Under the pieces are notes generated by a model. It was not told where the DNA came from, did no database searches, and was given only the letters and a program-made list of their open reading frames with translations. This document shows positions 1 to 5,732 of a stretch of DNA of 11,857 bases, piece after piece. The DNA comes from Candidatus Aenigmatarchaeota archaeon (GTDB lineage Archaea; Aenigmatarchaeota; Aenigmatarchaeia; CG10238-14; SpSt-28): positions 1 to 11,857 of the forward strand of contig JAGGZO010000044.1 of the NCBI GenBank assembly GCA_021161995.1. Reading direction: 5' to 3'. Each line of letters begins with the position of its first letter. Position 1 is the first letter of the stretch. The position numbers and the translations under genes are program-made.

Positions 1-44
1 GTTTTTCTTTTACCTGTTGCAAATACAATCTTGGGCTTTGGCAT
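1..44 (-). CDS. rps9: 30S ribosomal protein S9 (uS9), 5' end only
   Basis: Reading the minus strand from the ATG at 44 gives MPKPKIVFATGKRK before the window ends. The 'TGKRKT'-type segment near the N-terminus is the hallmark of S9, whose basic C-terminal tail reaches the ribosomal P site. Only 14 codons are visible, so the call rests on this short motif and on position: S9 follows L13 in the archaeal L18e-L13-S9 cluster, and the gene lies 85 bp after the L13 stop in the same direction. A TATA-like box in that gap suggests it can also be transcribed on its own. An upstream ATG eight bases earlier is out of frame. Confidence 0.85.
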   Translation of the reverse strand, partial: MPKPKIVFATGKRK

Positions 45-77
45 ACAACATTATTGTAACAAAAAGTTTTTTAATGT

Positions 78-85
78 TTTATATG
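78..85 (-). promoter_or_regulatory. Putative TATA box for S9
   Basis: The minus strand reads CATATAAA, centred about 37 bp before the S9 ATG. That would put transcription start near 55 and leave a leader of about 10 nt. No purine-rich BRE is obvious upstream. The T-rich runs between the L13 stop and this box (about 95-120) could serve as an archaeal U-tract terminator for L13. Confidence 0.4.
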
Positions 86-129
86 AGTTGAGAAAAATAG
101 CAAACAAAAACAGAACGGGAATAAAGATT

Positions 130-552
130 TTACCAAGTCTTCTTTGCTCCTATTTGCAAAGCAATTTCCTCTAGTGTTATGTAGTGTGTAACTAGATCAT
201 CAGCTGTTTTAACGTCAACATTAGCGAATTCTACATTAGAGAATTCTTCCGGTATTCCTATGTAAACTTTTAATCTGCCTAAAGCATCTTTTCCTTTCTT
301 TTTCTTGTAAGGCAGCATTCCTCTGATTATCCTTCTCAATATCCCATCTGGTCTTTTTGGATAGAATGGACCTTTGTAAGGATCTCCCTTTGCTCTCAGT
401 TCTTTAAATCTTTCGATTACCTTAGCGGGATCACCAGAAATCACAGCCTTTTCAGCATTAACAATAACAACTTCTTCGCCTTTCAATAACAATTTAGCAA
501 CTATACTAGCCAATCTACCAGCAACTTTTTTCTCAGCATTAATTACTATCAT
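130..552 (-). CDS. rpl13: 50S ribosomal protein L13 (uL13)
   Basis: A 140-residue protein of the usual archaeal L13 length. It carries the N-terminal MIVINAEKKVAGRLAS stretch and the central segment around residues 60-85 (YPKRPDGILRRIIRGMLPYKK) that typifies archaeal/eukaryotic L13. It is a structural protein of the large subunit. It lies 32 bp after L18e and 85 bp before S9, the standard archaeal order. The chosen ATG gives the normal family start. Upstream ATGs at 563 and 560 are out of frame. A TTTAAAA box 27 bp before the ATG suggests it can be expressed as a leaderless mRNA in addition to read-through from L18e. Confidence 0.97.
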   Translation of the reverse strand: MIVINAEKKVAGRLASIVAKLLLKGEEVVIVNAEKAVISGDPAKVIERFKELRAKGDPYKGPFYPKRPDGILRRIIRGMLPYKKKKGKDALGRLKVYIGIPEEFSNVEFANVDVKTADDLVTHYITLEEIALQIGAKKTW

Positions 553-575
553 ACTATCATCATTTGGTGCAAAAC

Positions 576-582
576 TTTTAAA
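576..582 (-). promoter_or_regulatory. Putative TATA box for L13
   Basis: The minus strand reads TTTAAAA, centred 27 bp before the L13 start codon. This is the spacing expected when the transcript begins at the start codon itself. It is followed by GTTTTGCA, a sequence also seen after the box before S8 and, with two extra bases, before TFB. Confidence 0.45.
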
Positions 583-584
583 CC

Positions 585-950
585 TTAAGCAAATATTCTA
601 ACTCCACTTCCTTTAGGATTAGTTTTTGTTAGCTCTTCTATACTGATAGCTTTGCCACCAACTGCCACTATTTTTTCTTTTGCCCTACCAGTAAATCTCC
701 AAGCCGCTACTGTAACTTTTTTGGTTAAGCTGCCAGCGCCTAAAACAACGCCAGGCACAACTATGATATCGTTTTCGTTAGCATACCTGTTTATTTTACT
801 TATGTTTACCTCTATCCTCTTTCTGGTTGGTTTTGCTAGTTTTAATGCTACATCTTCCCAAATCTTTGCGTTGTTAGCCTTTGCTAGTTTTTTCAGTTTT
901 ATTATCAATTCCTTCAAATATTTGTTCGTAGGCCCAGTTCTCTTCACCAT
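585..950 (-). CDS. rpl18e: 50S ribosomal protein L18e (eL18)
   Basis: A 121-residue protein matching archaeal L18e in length and pattern. It starts MVKRTGPTN, has the middle segment NDIIVVPGVVLGAG at about residues 60-73, and the 'VTVAAWRFTGRAKEKI' type region near 79-94. It belongs to the L15/L18e fold family and is part of the large subunit. It leads the L18e-L13-S9 cluster here. Only 35 bp separate its ATG from the divergent permease ATG at 986, so its promoter must lie in that gap. A TATATTTA-like stretch centred about 30 bp upstream is the best candidate. Confidence 0.96.
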   Translation of the reverse strand: MVKRTGPTNKYLKELIIKLKKLAKANNAKIWEDVALKLAKPTRKRIEVNISKINRYANENDIIVVPGVVLGAGSLTKKVTVAAWRFTGRAKEKIVAVGGKAISIEELTKTNPKGSGVRIFA

Positions 951-985
951 TTTCCCACTTTTTAAACAAAGTTACTATTATATTT
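951..985. promoter_or_regulatory. Compact divergent promoter, L18e / permease
   Basis: The whole gap between two divergent start codons is 35 bp. For the permease (plus), TTTAAA at 961-966 is centred about 22 bp before its ATG, implying a leaderless transcript. For L18e (minus), an ATAAATATAA-type box around 976-985 is centred about 30 bp before its ATG. The two boxes interleave, so initiation complexes could not occupy both at once. The box assignments are by eye. Confidence 0.5.
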
Positions 986-1993
986 ATGGATAAAAATTTT
1001 ATTTTTGGTTTATTTATTCTTCTCGGAACTGTGATAGGTGCAGGAATTCTAAGTGTACCATACGTGTTCTATCATCTGGGACTATTATACTCACTGCTAA
1101 TAATGGCTATAGTCGTTTTATTCACACTCTACGTTTCATTCATACTAGCTGAGGTCGATGTGTTTAGAAAAGGTATAAAAGAGATACCCGGTATATTCGG
1201 AATGTATTTTGGTGAAAAAGCAAAGAACATAACTTTTTTCCTTCAGCTATTTTCAATATATGGTGCGATACTAGCCTATCTGATAGGTATTTCAACGACC
1301 ATATCCTCACTGACAGGAATAAACCAAACGATCATAGGAATTGTAACGTTTGCTATTGTTGGATTAATAGTCTACAAAGGCAAAGATGAGGTAAAAATTT
1401 CTCAGATATTCTTGACAAGCATAAAGATCTCTGTTATAATAGTCATCTCTCTTTTCTTGATAGCCAGATATGGTATAAACGTAGAAACTGGTAATGAAAT
1501 AAGCAAAAGCATGCTATTCTCTGGATATGGTGTGTTTATGTTTAGCTTTATGTTCTACTCGATAATACCAAACCTAAGGAGATTCGTTCCAGAGCCAGCA
1601 AAACTAAAGAAGTTGATAATAATTGGTGTTCTGATCACTCTTTCTGTCTACCTAATGTTTGCCATATCAACTGTTTCCGCGTATGAAGAAAACACGAAAG
1701 AAATAATAACAGTTAGCCCAGAAAGCAAAGATGAAAAAATAATGTTTTCCATACTGATAATTTTCTTGCTCATAACGCCATACATAACTCTATCATGGAC
1801 ACTCAAAGATACCTTTATTTTTGATTATAGCATGCATTATAAAAAGGCATGGTTGCTATCAGTTTCTGTCCCATTCTTATTATTTCTAGTTTTGCCGAGA
1901 AGCTTTATAGGTGTGATAGAAACAGTTGGTAGTGTATTCGGCACACTACTTTATCTAATGATATTGTCATTAAGAAAAAGAAAGATAGGCTAG
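986..1993 (+). CDS. Amino acid permease-like membrane protein (aromatic/HAAAP-type)
   Basis: The 335-residue protein is strongly hydrophobic with about ten membrane segments. The first helix carries GTVIGAGILSVPY (residues 14-26), a glycine-rich unwound-helix motif typical of sodium- or proton-coupled amino acid transporters of the APC superfamily, most like the aromatic amino acid (Trp/Tyr) permease branch. A short basic tail (RKRKIG) should lie in the cytoplasm by the positive-inside rule. It is shorter than typical members (roughly 400 residues). Substrate cannot be told from sequence. It sits alone between ribosomal clusters, where L30/L15 would be expected after S5 in other archaea. Its stop codon overlaps that of S5. 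Confidence 0.75.
   Translation: MDKNFIFGLFILLGTVIGAGILSVPYVFYHLGLLYSLLIMAIVVLFTLYVSFILAEVDVFRKGIKEIPGIFGMYFGEKAKNITFFLQLFSIYGAILAYLIGISTTISSLTGINQTIIGIVTFAIVGLIVYKGKDEVKISQIFLTSIKISVIIVISLFLIARYGINVETGNEISKSMLFSGYGVFMFSFMFYSIIPNLRRFVPEPAKLKKLIIIGVLITLSVYLMFAISTVSAYEENTKEIITVSPESKDEKIMFSILIIFLLITPYITLSWTLKDTFIFDYSMHYKKAWLLSVSVPFLLFLVLPRSFIGVIETVGSVFGTLLYLMILSLRKRKIG
1990..1993. other. Shared palindromic stop CTAG (permease / S5)
   Basis: The tetramer CTAG holds TAG for the plus-strand permease (1991-1993) and TAG for the minus-strand S5 (complement of 1990-1992). The two convergent genes therefore end on the same four bases with no intergenic DNA. Any terminator must lie inside the opposing coding sequence. 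Confidence 0.95.
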
Positions 1994-2706
1994 TAAGCTT
2001 TCTCGTACTTTCTTAGATTCTTCAATGCGTTAAACAATGCCTGTATTAGATTCATATGCTGTTTCGTTCTACCGAAAGTTTTAGACCAAACATCTTTGAT
2101 ACCTGCTAGTCTCAATAGTTTCTTAGCTTCATCGTTAACAACTAATCCGGTACCTTTTGGTGCTGGCAATAAGACATATCTTACAGATCCTGATTTACCT
2201 TCAGTCATGTATGGAATTGAGTGGTTACCACCACATGCACATTCCCAGCTACCACAACCTCTTTTAACATAGATTAAATTCATCTTTGCCTTTCTCAAAG
2301 CCTGCATGAATGCAGTTCTCGTATCTTTTGATTTTCCTCTTCCAATACCAACTATACCGTTTCCATTACCAACCATTACCATGACAGAATAGCTTATCCT
2401 TCTACCACTTGCGGTAACTTTAACACTCCTTTTTATTGGCAATCTTTTCTTACCGCCACCTTTTGTACCTCCTTTACCTATCAACACATACTCGACTTTC
2501 AAATCGGGCATTAAATAATCAACTATCTCTGGTTCTCTGATTTTCCAACCTTTTTCTAAAATTTCCTCTATGGAGGTTATTTTTCCTTCTAGGACCATCC
2601 TACCTAGTTTTGTTTTGGGTATCCATTTTGGTTTTTCTTCCTTAGTTTCTTGCTTTTGTTCTAATTTCTTTTCTTCTTTAACATCTTTCTTTTGTTCTTC
2701 AGCCAT
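1990..2706 (-). CDS. rps5: 30S ribosomal protein S5 (uS5)
   Basis: A 238-residue small-subunit protein. Residues 1-27 form a Lys/Glu-rich, low-complexity extension. The S5 dsRNA-binding-like domain spans about 68-135 (SGRRISYS, GNGNGIVGIGRGKSKD), and the C-terminal domain about 150-230. It contains the archaeal/eukaryotic signature RGCGSWECACGG..HSIP (149-164) and PAPKGTGLVVNDEAKKLL. A GKGGTKGGGKKRL stretch at 77-89 enlarges a loop. It starts 4 bp after the L18 stop with its SD in the end of L18, so the two are likely translationally coupled. It is the last gene of the block. L30 and L15, which normally follow, are not here. Confidence 0.97.
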   Translation of the reverse strand: MAEEQKKDVKEEKKLEQKQETKEEKPKWIPKTKLGRMVLEGKITSIEEILEKGWKIREPEIVDYLMPDLKVEYVLIGKGGTKGGGKKRLPIKRSVKVTASGRRISYSVMVMVGNGNGIVGIGRGKSKDTRTAFMQALRKAKMNLIYVKRGCGSWECACGGNHSIPYMTEGKSGSVRYVLLPAPKGTGLVVNDEAKKLLRLAGIKDVWSKTFGRTKQHMNLIQALFNALKNLRKYEKAY

Positions 2707-2710
2707 AATC

Positions 2711-3235
2711 TCAACCTCCGATTATCTTTTTCTTAACCGTTTCAAAATCTTGCGGTAGGTTCTTAAACTTCTCAAGGTAGCTAGCTATATGTTCACCTTT
2801 TATTCTAGATTCATCCGGTAAAATTTCTTCACCATGAGGAACGCTCAAACCAGCATCAACAGCTCCTTTTAGAGTAGCAAATAGTCTATTACCTTTTGTT
2901 TTCCTATGCAATCCAATATCAAGTATAGCTTCCTTAATTCCTTTTTCCAGAGCAAGTTTTCCTATTAGCAAACCAGTTAAATATGCTGCGGGTAGGTTCT
3001 TGCAAGAATACTTCCAACCATACTTATCTCTCAATACTTTTGATGTGATACCAACTATGGTTTTATCCTCACCTTCTTCAGAAACAACCATCTGTGCTAT
3101 TATGTATTTGTTTGTTCTCCTCACTACTAATCTTGGTTTACCTGAAAGCAATAGCTTTAGTCGCTTCTTGTAGTCTGTCTTAAATTTTCTCCTTCTCTTG
3201 AGTGGCATTTTATATCTGGGTCCAAACTTTGGCAT
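2711..3235 (-). CDS. rpl18: 50S ribosomal protein L18 (uL18)
   Basis: A 174-residue protein, near the archaeal L18 length. It binds 5S rRNA in the central protuberance. It begins MPKFGPRYKMPLKRRRKFKT and carries KTDYKKRLKLLLSGKPRLVVRR (about 19-40), the classic 5S-rRNA-binding segment. DAGLSVPHGEEILPDE near 128-143 is the archaeal/eukaryal C-terminal signature. It lies between L19e and S5 in the normal spc order. Unlike the other joints of this operon, the gap before it (78 bp) is long and holds an inverted repeat and a good TATA box, so L18-S5 may have their own promoter. Confidence 0.97.
   Translation of the reverse strand: MPKFGPRYKMPLKRRRKFKTDYKKRLKLLLSGKPRLVVRRTNKYIIAQMVVSEEGEDKTIVGITSKVLRDKYGWKYSCKNLPAAYLTGLLIGKLALEKGIKEAILDIGLHRKTKGNRLFATLKGAVDAGLSVPHGEEILPDESRIKGEHIASYLEKFKNLPQDFETVKKKIIGG
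2714..2719 (-). promoter_or_regulatory. Shine-Dalgarno site of S5 inside the L18 3' end
   Basis: The minus strand reads GGAGGT, seven bases before the S5 ATG. The six bases are also the last two sense codons of L18 (Gly-Gly), directly followed by its TGA stop. The site fixes the S5 start at 2706. Confidence 0.85.
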
Positions 3236-3258
3236 GAAAATGAGTAATACATAAAAAA

Positions 3259-3266
3259 TATAAAAG
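3259..3266 (-). promoter_or_regulatory. Putative TATA box for L18-S5
   Basis: The minus strand reads CTTTTATA, centred about 26 bp before the L18 ATG at 3235, the spacing for a leaderless transcript. It lies just downstream of an AT-rich inverted repeat. An ATG between box and gene is out of frame. Confidence 0.5.
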
Positions 3267-3270
3267 TATT

Positions 3271-3298
3271 ATAAAAAATCCGTTTTTTGATTTTTTAT
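3271..3298 (-). repeat. Perfect 10-bp inverted repeat between L19e and L18
   Basis: ATAAAAAATC (3271-3280) and GATTTTTTAT (3289-3298) are exact inverted copies separated by 8 bases. The element starts 13 bp after the L19e stop and lies upstream of the L18 TATA box. The stem is almost all A/T, so a stable RNA hairpin is unlikely at high temperature. The run of T on the transcribed strand could still act as an archaeal U-tract terminator, or the dyad could be a protein-binding site. A related ATAAAAAATA copy occurs at 3251-3260. Confidence 0.55.
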
Positions 3299-3313
3299 CA
3301 CAAAAAAGTAAAA

Positions 3314-3751
3314 CTACTTCTTGAGTTTGTATTCTCTGAGCAGCATATCGTTATCTTTGGCATACTTTAGCAAGTGCGCTCTGCTTCTAAACATACCGCC
3401 CTTTGCTAATCTGTAAAGTCTTCTGTATGATTCATTAGTTATGTACTCTTTATCTCTCAACTCCCTCAATAATCTTCTCAAAGCTCTTATTCTAGTTACC
3501 CATCTTTCTTTCCTAGAAACTACAGCATACTTACCTCCCTTCCTTACTTTTCCTTTATTCCTTTCTTTCCAAGTCCATCTCAAGAAATCTTCTTTAGTGT
3601 CAATGTAACCTTTTTTGATCAATCTCCTTATATCGGCCTTAGTAATAGCCTCTCTTATTTCTTTTATGTGCTCAGGGTCAAACCAAACTTTAGTAATACC
3701 TACTTTAAGCACATCTGCAGCCATCTTCTTCTGGAATCTTAAATTCACCAT
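3314..3751 (-). CDS. rpl19e: 50S ribosomal protein L19e (eL19)
   Basis: A 145-residue large-subunit protein found only in archaea and eukaryotes. The N-terminal helix bundle is normal (LRFQKKMAADVLKVG, then VWFDPEHIKEIREAITKADIRRLIKKGYI), as is the C-terminal part (RWVTRIRALRRLLRELRD..I..ESYRRLYRLAKGGMFRSRAHLLKY). The linker at about 50-78 normally has a 'G-S-R-G-R-A-R' type start after the Ile-Asp. Here it reads TKEDFLRWTWKERNKGK, so it has diverged. It lies 31 bp after L32e. GAGGAT about 9 bp before the ATG is a possible SD, and a TTTTTATT stretch lies about 27 bp upstream. Confidence 0.95.
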   Translation of the reverse strand: MVNLRFQKKMAADVLKVGITKVWFDPEHIKEIREAITKADIRRLIKKGYIDTKEDFLRWTWKERNKGKVRKGGKYAVVSRKERWVTRIRALRRLLRELRDKEYITNESYRRLYRLAKGGMFRSRAHLLKYAKDNDMLLREYKLKK

Positions 3752-3782
3752 ACTTTCCTATCCTCATCTTATGAATAAAAAT

Positions 3783-4136
3783 TTATGGGTTGAGAACTTT
3801 TATACCTAACTCTTTTGTCTTTTCTAATATCATCTGTCTCTTTCTTCTACCAACTCTAGCTGAAATTCTTATAGCTTGCGTTTTTGGATTTATTCCTTCT
3901 AGTTGCTTCAAATTTTCAACCAAGACCTCATAGTAGCCTGAAGGATGCTTATATCTAAGGTTTCTAGGAGCACCCCAACCAATTCTCACAACCTTTCTCT
4001 TTCCTTTTTTGTGTAATCTCATCTTACTTTGTTTACCTCTAGGCTTTCTCCATTTACCCTTAAGTCTCTTTATAGATTCCTTTAAAGCTCTTAGAAATTC
4101 TGGCTTGTTTCTTGGGTTCACCATGCTATCACTCAT
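3783..4136 (-). CDS. rpl32e: 50S ribosomal protein L32e (eL32)
   Basis: A 117-residue archaeal-type large-subunit protein. It shows KWRKPRGKQSKMRLHKKG (28-45), IGWGAPRNLRYKHPSGYYEVLV (52-73) and RISARVGRRKRQMIL..A/T..LGIKVLNP at the end, all typical of the family. Two starts are possible. The ATG at 4136 (MSDSMVN) has TTTAAA about 22 bp upstream, fitting a leaderless start. The ATG at 4124 (MVNPRNKPEF) has GTGAT just before it as an SD and starts where most homologues begin. I keep the longer form but rate the two about equal. It lies 28 bp after L6. Confidence 0.95.
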   Translation of the reverse strand: MSDSMVNPRNKPEFLRALKESIKRLKGKWRKPRGKQSKMRLHKKGKRKVVRIGWGAPRNLRYKHPSGYYEVLVENLKQLEGINPKTQAIRISARVGRRKRQMILEKTKELGIKVLNP

Positions 4137-4164
4137 TGAAATTTGATAAAAATAATTTAAAAAA

Positions 4165-4716
4165 CTATTCTTCTTTCATAGGCAAAGCCTTTTCCCAGAT
4201 GTATACACCATCCTGGAATATCCTTCTATCTTTTCCAGTAATCCTAGTAGCTTGTTCTATATTGTTAGCAGTCTGACCAACATCCTCTTTATTAATACCA
4301 GTTATCTCGATTGTATCGCCTCTTATTGAAACTTTAGCAGAACCAACTATCTGAGCGACTCTAGGAGTTTTTTCACCTAAGAAGTTTGTTATAACAACCT
4401 TATCCCCTTGAACCTTAATGTTCGGTGGGAAGTGGAGCGAAACAACTTTCATGACATACTTATAGCCTTTGGTAACACCCCTAACCATGTTTCTCAAATG
4501 AGCAACTATCGTACCAACCATAGCTTTGTACTTCTTTTTGTCTCTACTGCTAGTAACTATGAACTTATTGTCTTTTATCTCAACTGTTATCATTTTTCCT
4601 AAGAATGGTGACTTTATCTCTTTCTTTATCTCTCCTAGAGGTCCCTTTACGTATATCGTGTTATCCTTCCATTTCACTTCTATTCCTTCTGGAATTTCAA
4701 ACTCTTTAGAATACAT
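4165..4716 (-). CDS. rpl6: 50S ribosomal protein L6 (uL6)
   Basis: A 183-residue protein of normal archaeal length with the two duplicated L6 beta domains (about 7-80 and 85-175). It starts with EFEIPEGIEVKWKDNTIYVKGPLG. The C-terminal domain contains ITGINKEDVGQTANNIEQATRI..KDRRIFQDGVYI, the archaeal L6 signature. It binds 23S rRNA near the factor-binding site. The gene overlaps the end of S8 by 11 bp in another frame, and its strong SD lies inside S8, so its translation is probably coupled to S8. Confidence 0.97.
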   Translation of the reverse strand: MYSKEFEIPEGIEVKWKDNTIYVKGPLGEIKKEIKSPFLGKMITVEIKDNKFIVTSSRDKKKYKAMVGTIVAHLRNMVRGVTKGYKYVMKVVSLHFPPNIKVQGDKVVITNFLGEKTPRVAQIVGSAKVSIRGDTIEITGINKEDVGQTANNIEQATRITGKDRRIFQDGVYIWEKALPMKEE

Positions 4717-5095
4717 AGGCCAACAACCTCCCTCCTGTGTTTAATTTTTTAGCCTTTTTATGGTCCATTACACCTTTAGGAGTGGAAATTATCAGTATAC
4801 CAACACCAACAGCTGGCAAAAATCTTTTTTCATACTTGTCGATTTCGTCAACACCAACAGCAAACCTTGGTCTTATGGCATTGCATTCTATTATTTTGTG
4901 TTTTAACTCGATTCTAAATAAGCCTTGTTTTCCATCATCTATGAACTCATATGCACCTATGTAACCATCTTCCTGCATAACTTTCAAAATTCTCTCAACT
5001 AGCTTAGATGCCTTAACAACTACCTCTTTTTTGGCACTTCTCTCAGCGTTTTTTATAGCAGACATCACATCTGAAATTAAATCATATCGGACCAT
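4706..5095 (-). CDS. rps8: 30S ribosomal protein S8 (uS8)
   Basis: The 129-residue frame from the ATG at 5095 (MVRYDLISDVMSAIKNAE) matches archaeal S8 in length and start. An in-frame ATG 14 codons earlier would add a hydrophobic stretch not known in S8 and is not used here. C-terminal features are VGILIISTPKGVMDHKKAKK and GGRLLAYVF, the family's usual ending. S8 binds helix 21 of 16S rRNA early in small-subunit assembly. It is the first ribosomal gene of this block. The zinc-ribbon protein S14, which normally precedes it in archaea, is absent, and a uracil-DNA glycosylase ends 49 bp upstream. Confidence 0.97.
   Translation of the reverse strand: MVRYDLISDVMSAIKNAERSAKKEVVVKASKLVERILKVMQEDGYIGAYEFIDDGKQGLFRIELKHKIIECNAIRPRFAVGVDEIDKYEKRFLPAVGVGILIISTPKGVMDHKKAKKLNTGGRLLAYVF
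4726..4736 (-). promoter_or_regulatory. Doubled Shine-Dalgarno tract of L6 within S8
   Basis: The minus strand reads AGGAGGGAGGT, two overlapping SD cores. The nearer core, GGAGGT, is 9 bp before the L6 ATG. The tract lies inside the S8 reading frame, where it contributes to the glycine-rich C-terminal codons. It is among the strongest ribosome-binding sites in the window and fixes the L6 start. Confidence 0.8.
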
Positions 5096-5141
5096 GTTAA
5101 TTTTTAGGGACAATAAAAAATAAAAACACTTTTGCAAAACA

Positions 5142-5149
5142 TTTTTAAA
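5142..5149 (-). promoter_or_regulatory. Putative TATA box for the S8 operon
   Basis: The minus strand reads TTTAAAAA, overlapping the stop codon of the uracil-DNA glycosylase gene. It is centred about 50 bp before the S8 ATG, giving a leader of roughly 24 nt. A second T-rich candidate (TTTTTATT, near 5118-5125) sits 26 bp before the ATG. The perfect palindrome TTTTGCAAAA (5130-5139) lies between the two. Confidence 0.4.
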
Positions 5150-5732
5150 CTGATTTTAACACATTCTCAACAGATTTCCAGTCATCAAATAGGATATCTT
5201 TTAACTGAGGGTTATAAAGGGCGCTAGCTGGATGGTACATTGGTATTATGGTCAAAACACCGAAAATGTTGCTTACCTTGATAGGTTTACCATGCAACTT
5301 TCCCATAGAAGTATATTTTAGGCCATATCTCAAGAAAACCCATCTCGTTGCTATTTCCCCTAGCGTAATAATAATTTTTGGCGAGATTATTTCTATCTGT
5401 TTTTTTAAGTATAGCGAAGTACAAGTAGCTATTTGTTCTTCTGTAGGTCTGTTATTCGGAGGAATGCACTTAACAACGTTGGTTATGTATACATTCTCTC
5501 TCTTCAACCCAACGCTTTCAAGCAATTGATTCAGTAATTGTCCTGCTTTTCCAACAAAAGGTCTTCCTTTTTGATCTTCCCAATAACCAGGGCCTAAACC
5601 AATCAGCATTATTTTAGCGTTAAGATTGCCTTCGCCAGGAACCGCGTTGGTTCTATTCTGCCAGAGAGAACAGGCTTTACAAACCTTTATTTTTTCTTCC
5701 AGCTCTTCCATCAATTGCTGCTTATCCTTCAT
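5145..5732 (-). CDS. udg: Uracil-DNA glycosylase, family 4 (Fe-S)
   Basis: A 195-residue protein of the thermophile-type family 4, which removes uracil arising from cytosine deamination. Four cysteines at 18, 21, 89 and 104 match the family's 4Fe-4S ligands. Recognisable segments are ED..G.PFVGKAGQLL (52-67), VYITNVVKC.PPNNR (81-95) and the second catalytic motif YHPAS (166-170). Motif 1 normally reads GEAPG or GEGPG. Here it is GLGPG (45-49), with Leu46 in place of the conserved Glu. The codon is TTA, two changes away from a Glu codon, so a single read error does not explain it. Its ATG overlaps the end of the deoxyhypusine synthase gene by 11 bp, so the pair is co-transcribed. Activity may be altered. 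Confidence 0.92.
   Translation of the reverse strand: MKDKQQLMEELEEKIKVCKACSLWQNRTNAVPGEGNLNAKIMLIGLGPGYWEDQKGRPFVGKAGQLLNQLLESVGLKRENVYITNVVKCIPPNNRPTEEQIATCTSLYLKKQIEIISPKIIITLGEIATRWVFLRYGLKYTSMGKLHGKPIKVSNIFGVLTIIPMYHPASALYNPQLKDILFDDWKSVENVLKSV

Noticed and set aside
549..563. Four-codon upstream frame (ATG ATG ATA GTA TGA) overlapping the L13 ATG, within a tandem ACTATCAT duplication
   Set aside because: If L13 is transcribed from the box at 576-582 the mRNA starts at the L13 ATG, so the mini-frame would not be in it. The duplication is only 8 bp and can be chance.
652..993. Plus-strand frame antisense to L18e
   Set aside because: It lies wholly over a certain ribosomal gene and its translation shows no family features.
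5096..5137. N-terminal extension of S8 (ATG at 5137)
   Set aside because: It would add 14 hydrophobic residues absent from S8 and would run through the probable promoter; the ATG at 5095 gives the standard MVRYDLISDVM start.
5130..5139. Perfect 10-bp palindrome TTTTGCAAAA before S8 as an operator
   Set aside because: Most of it is simple A/T runs around GC; no second copy with the same arms was found, so it is not claimed as an independent site.
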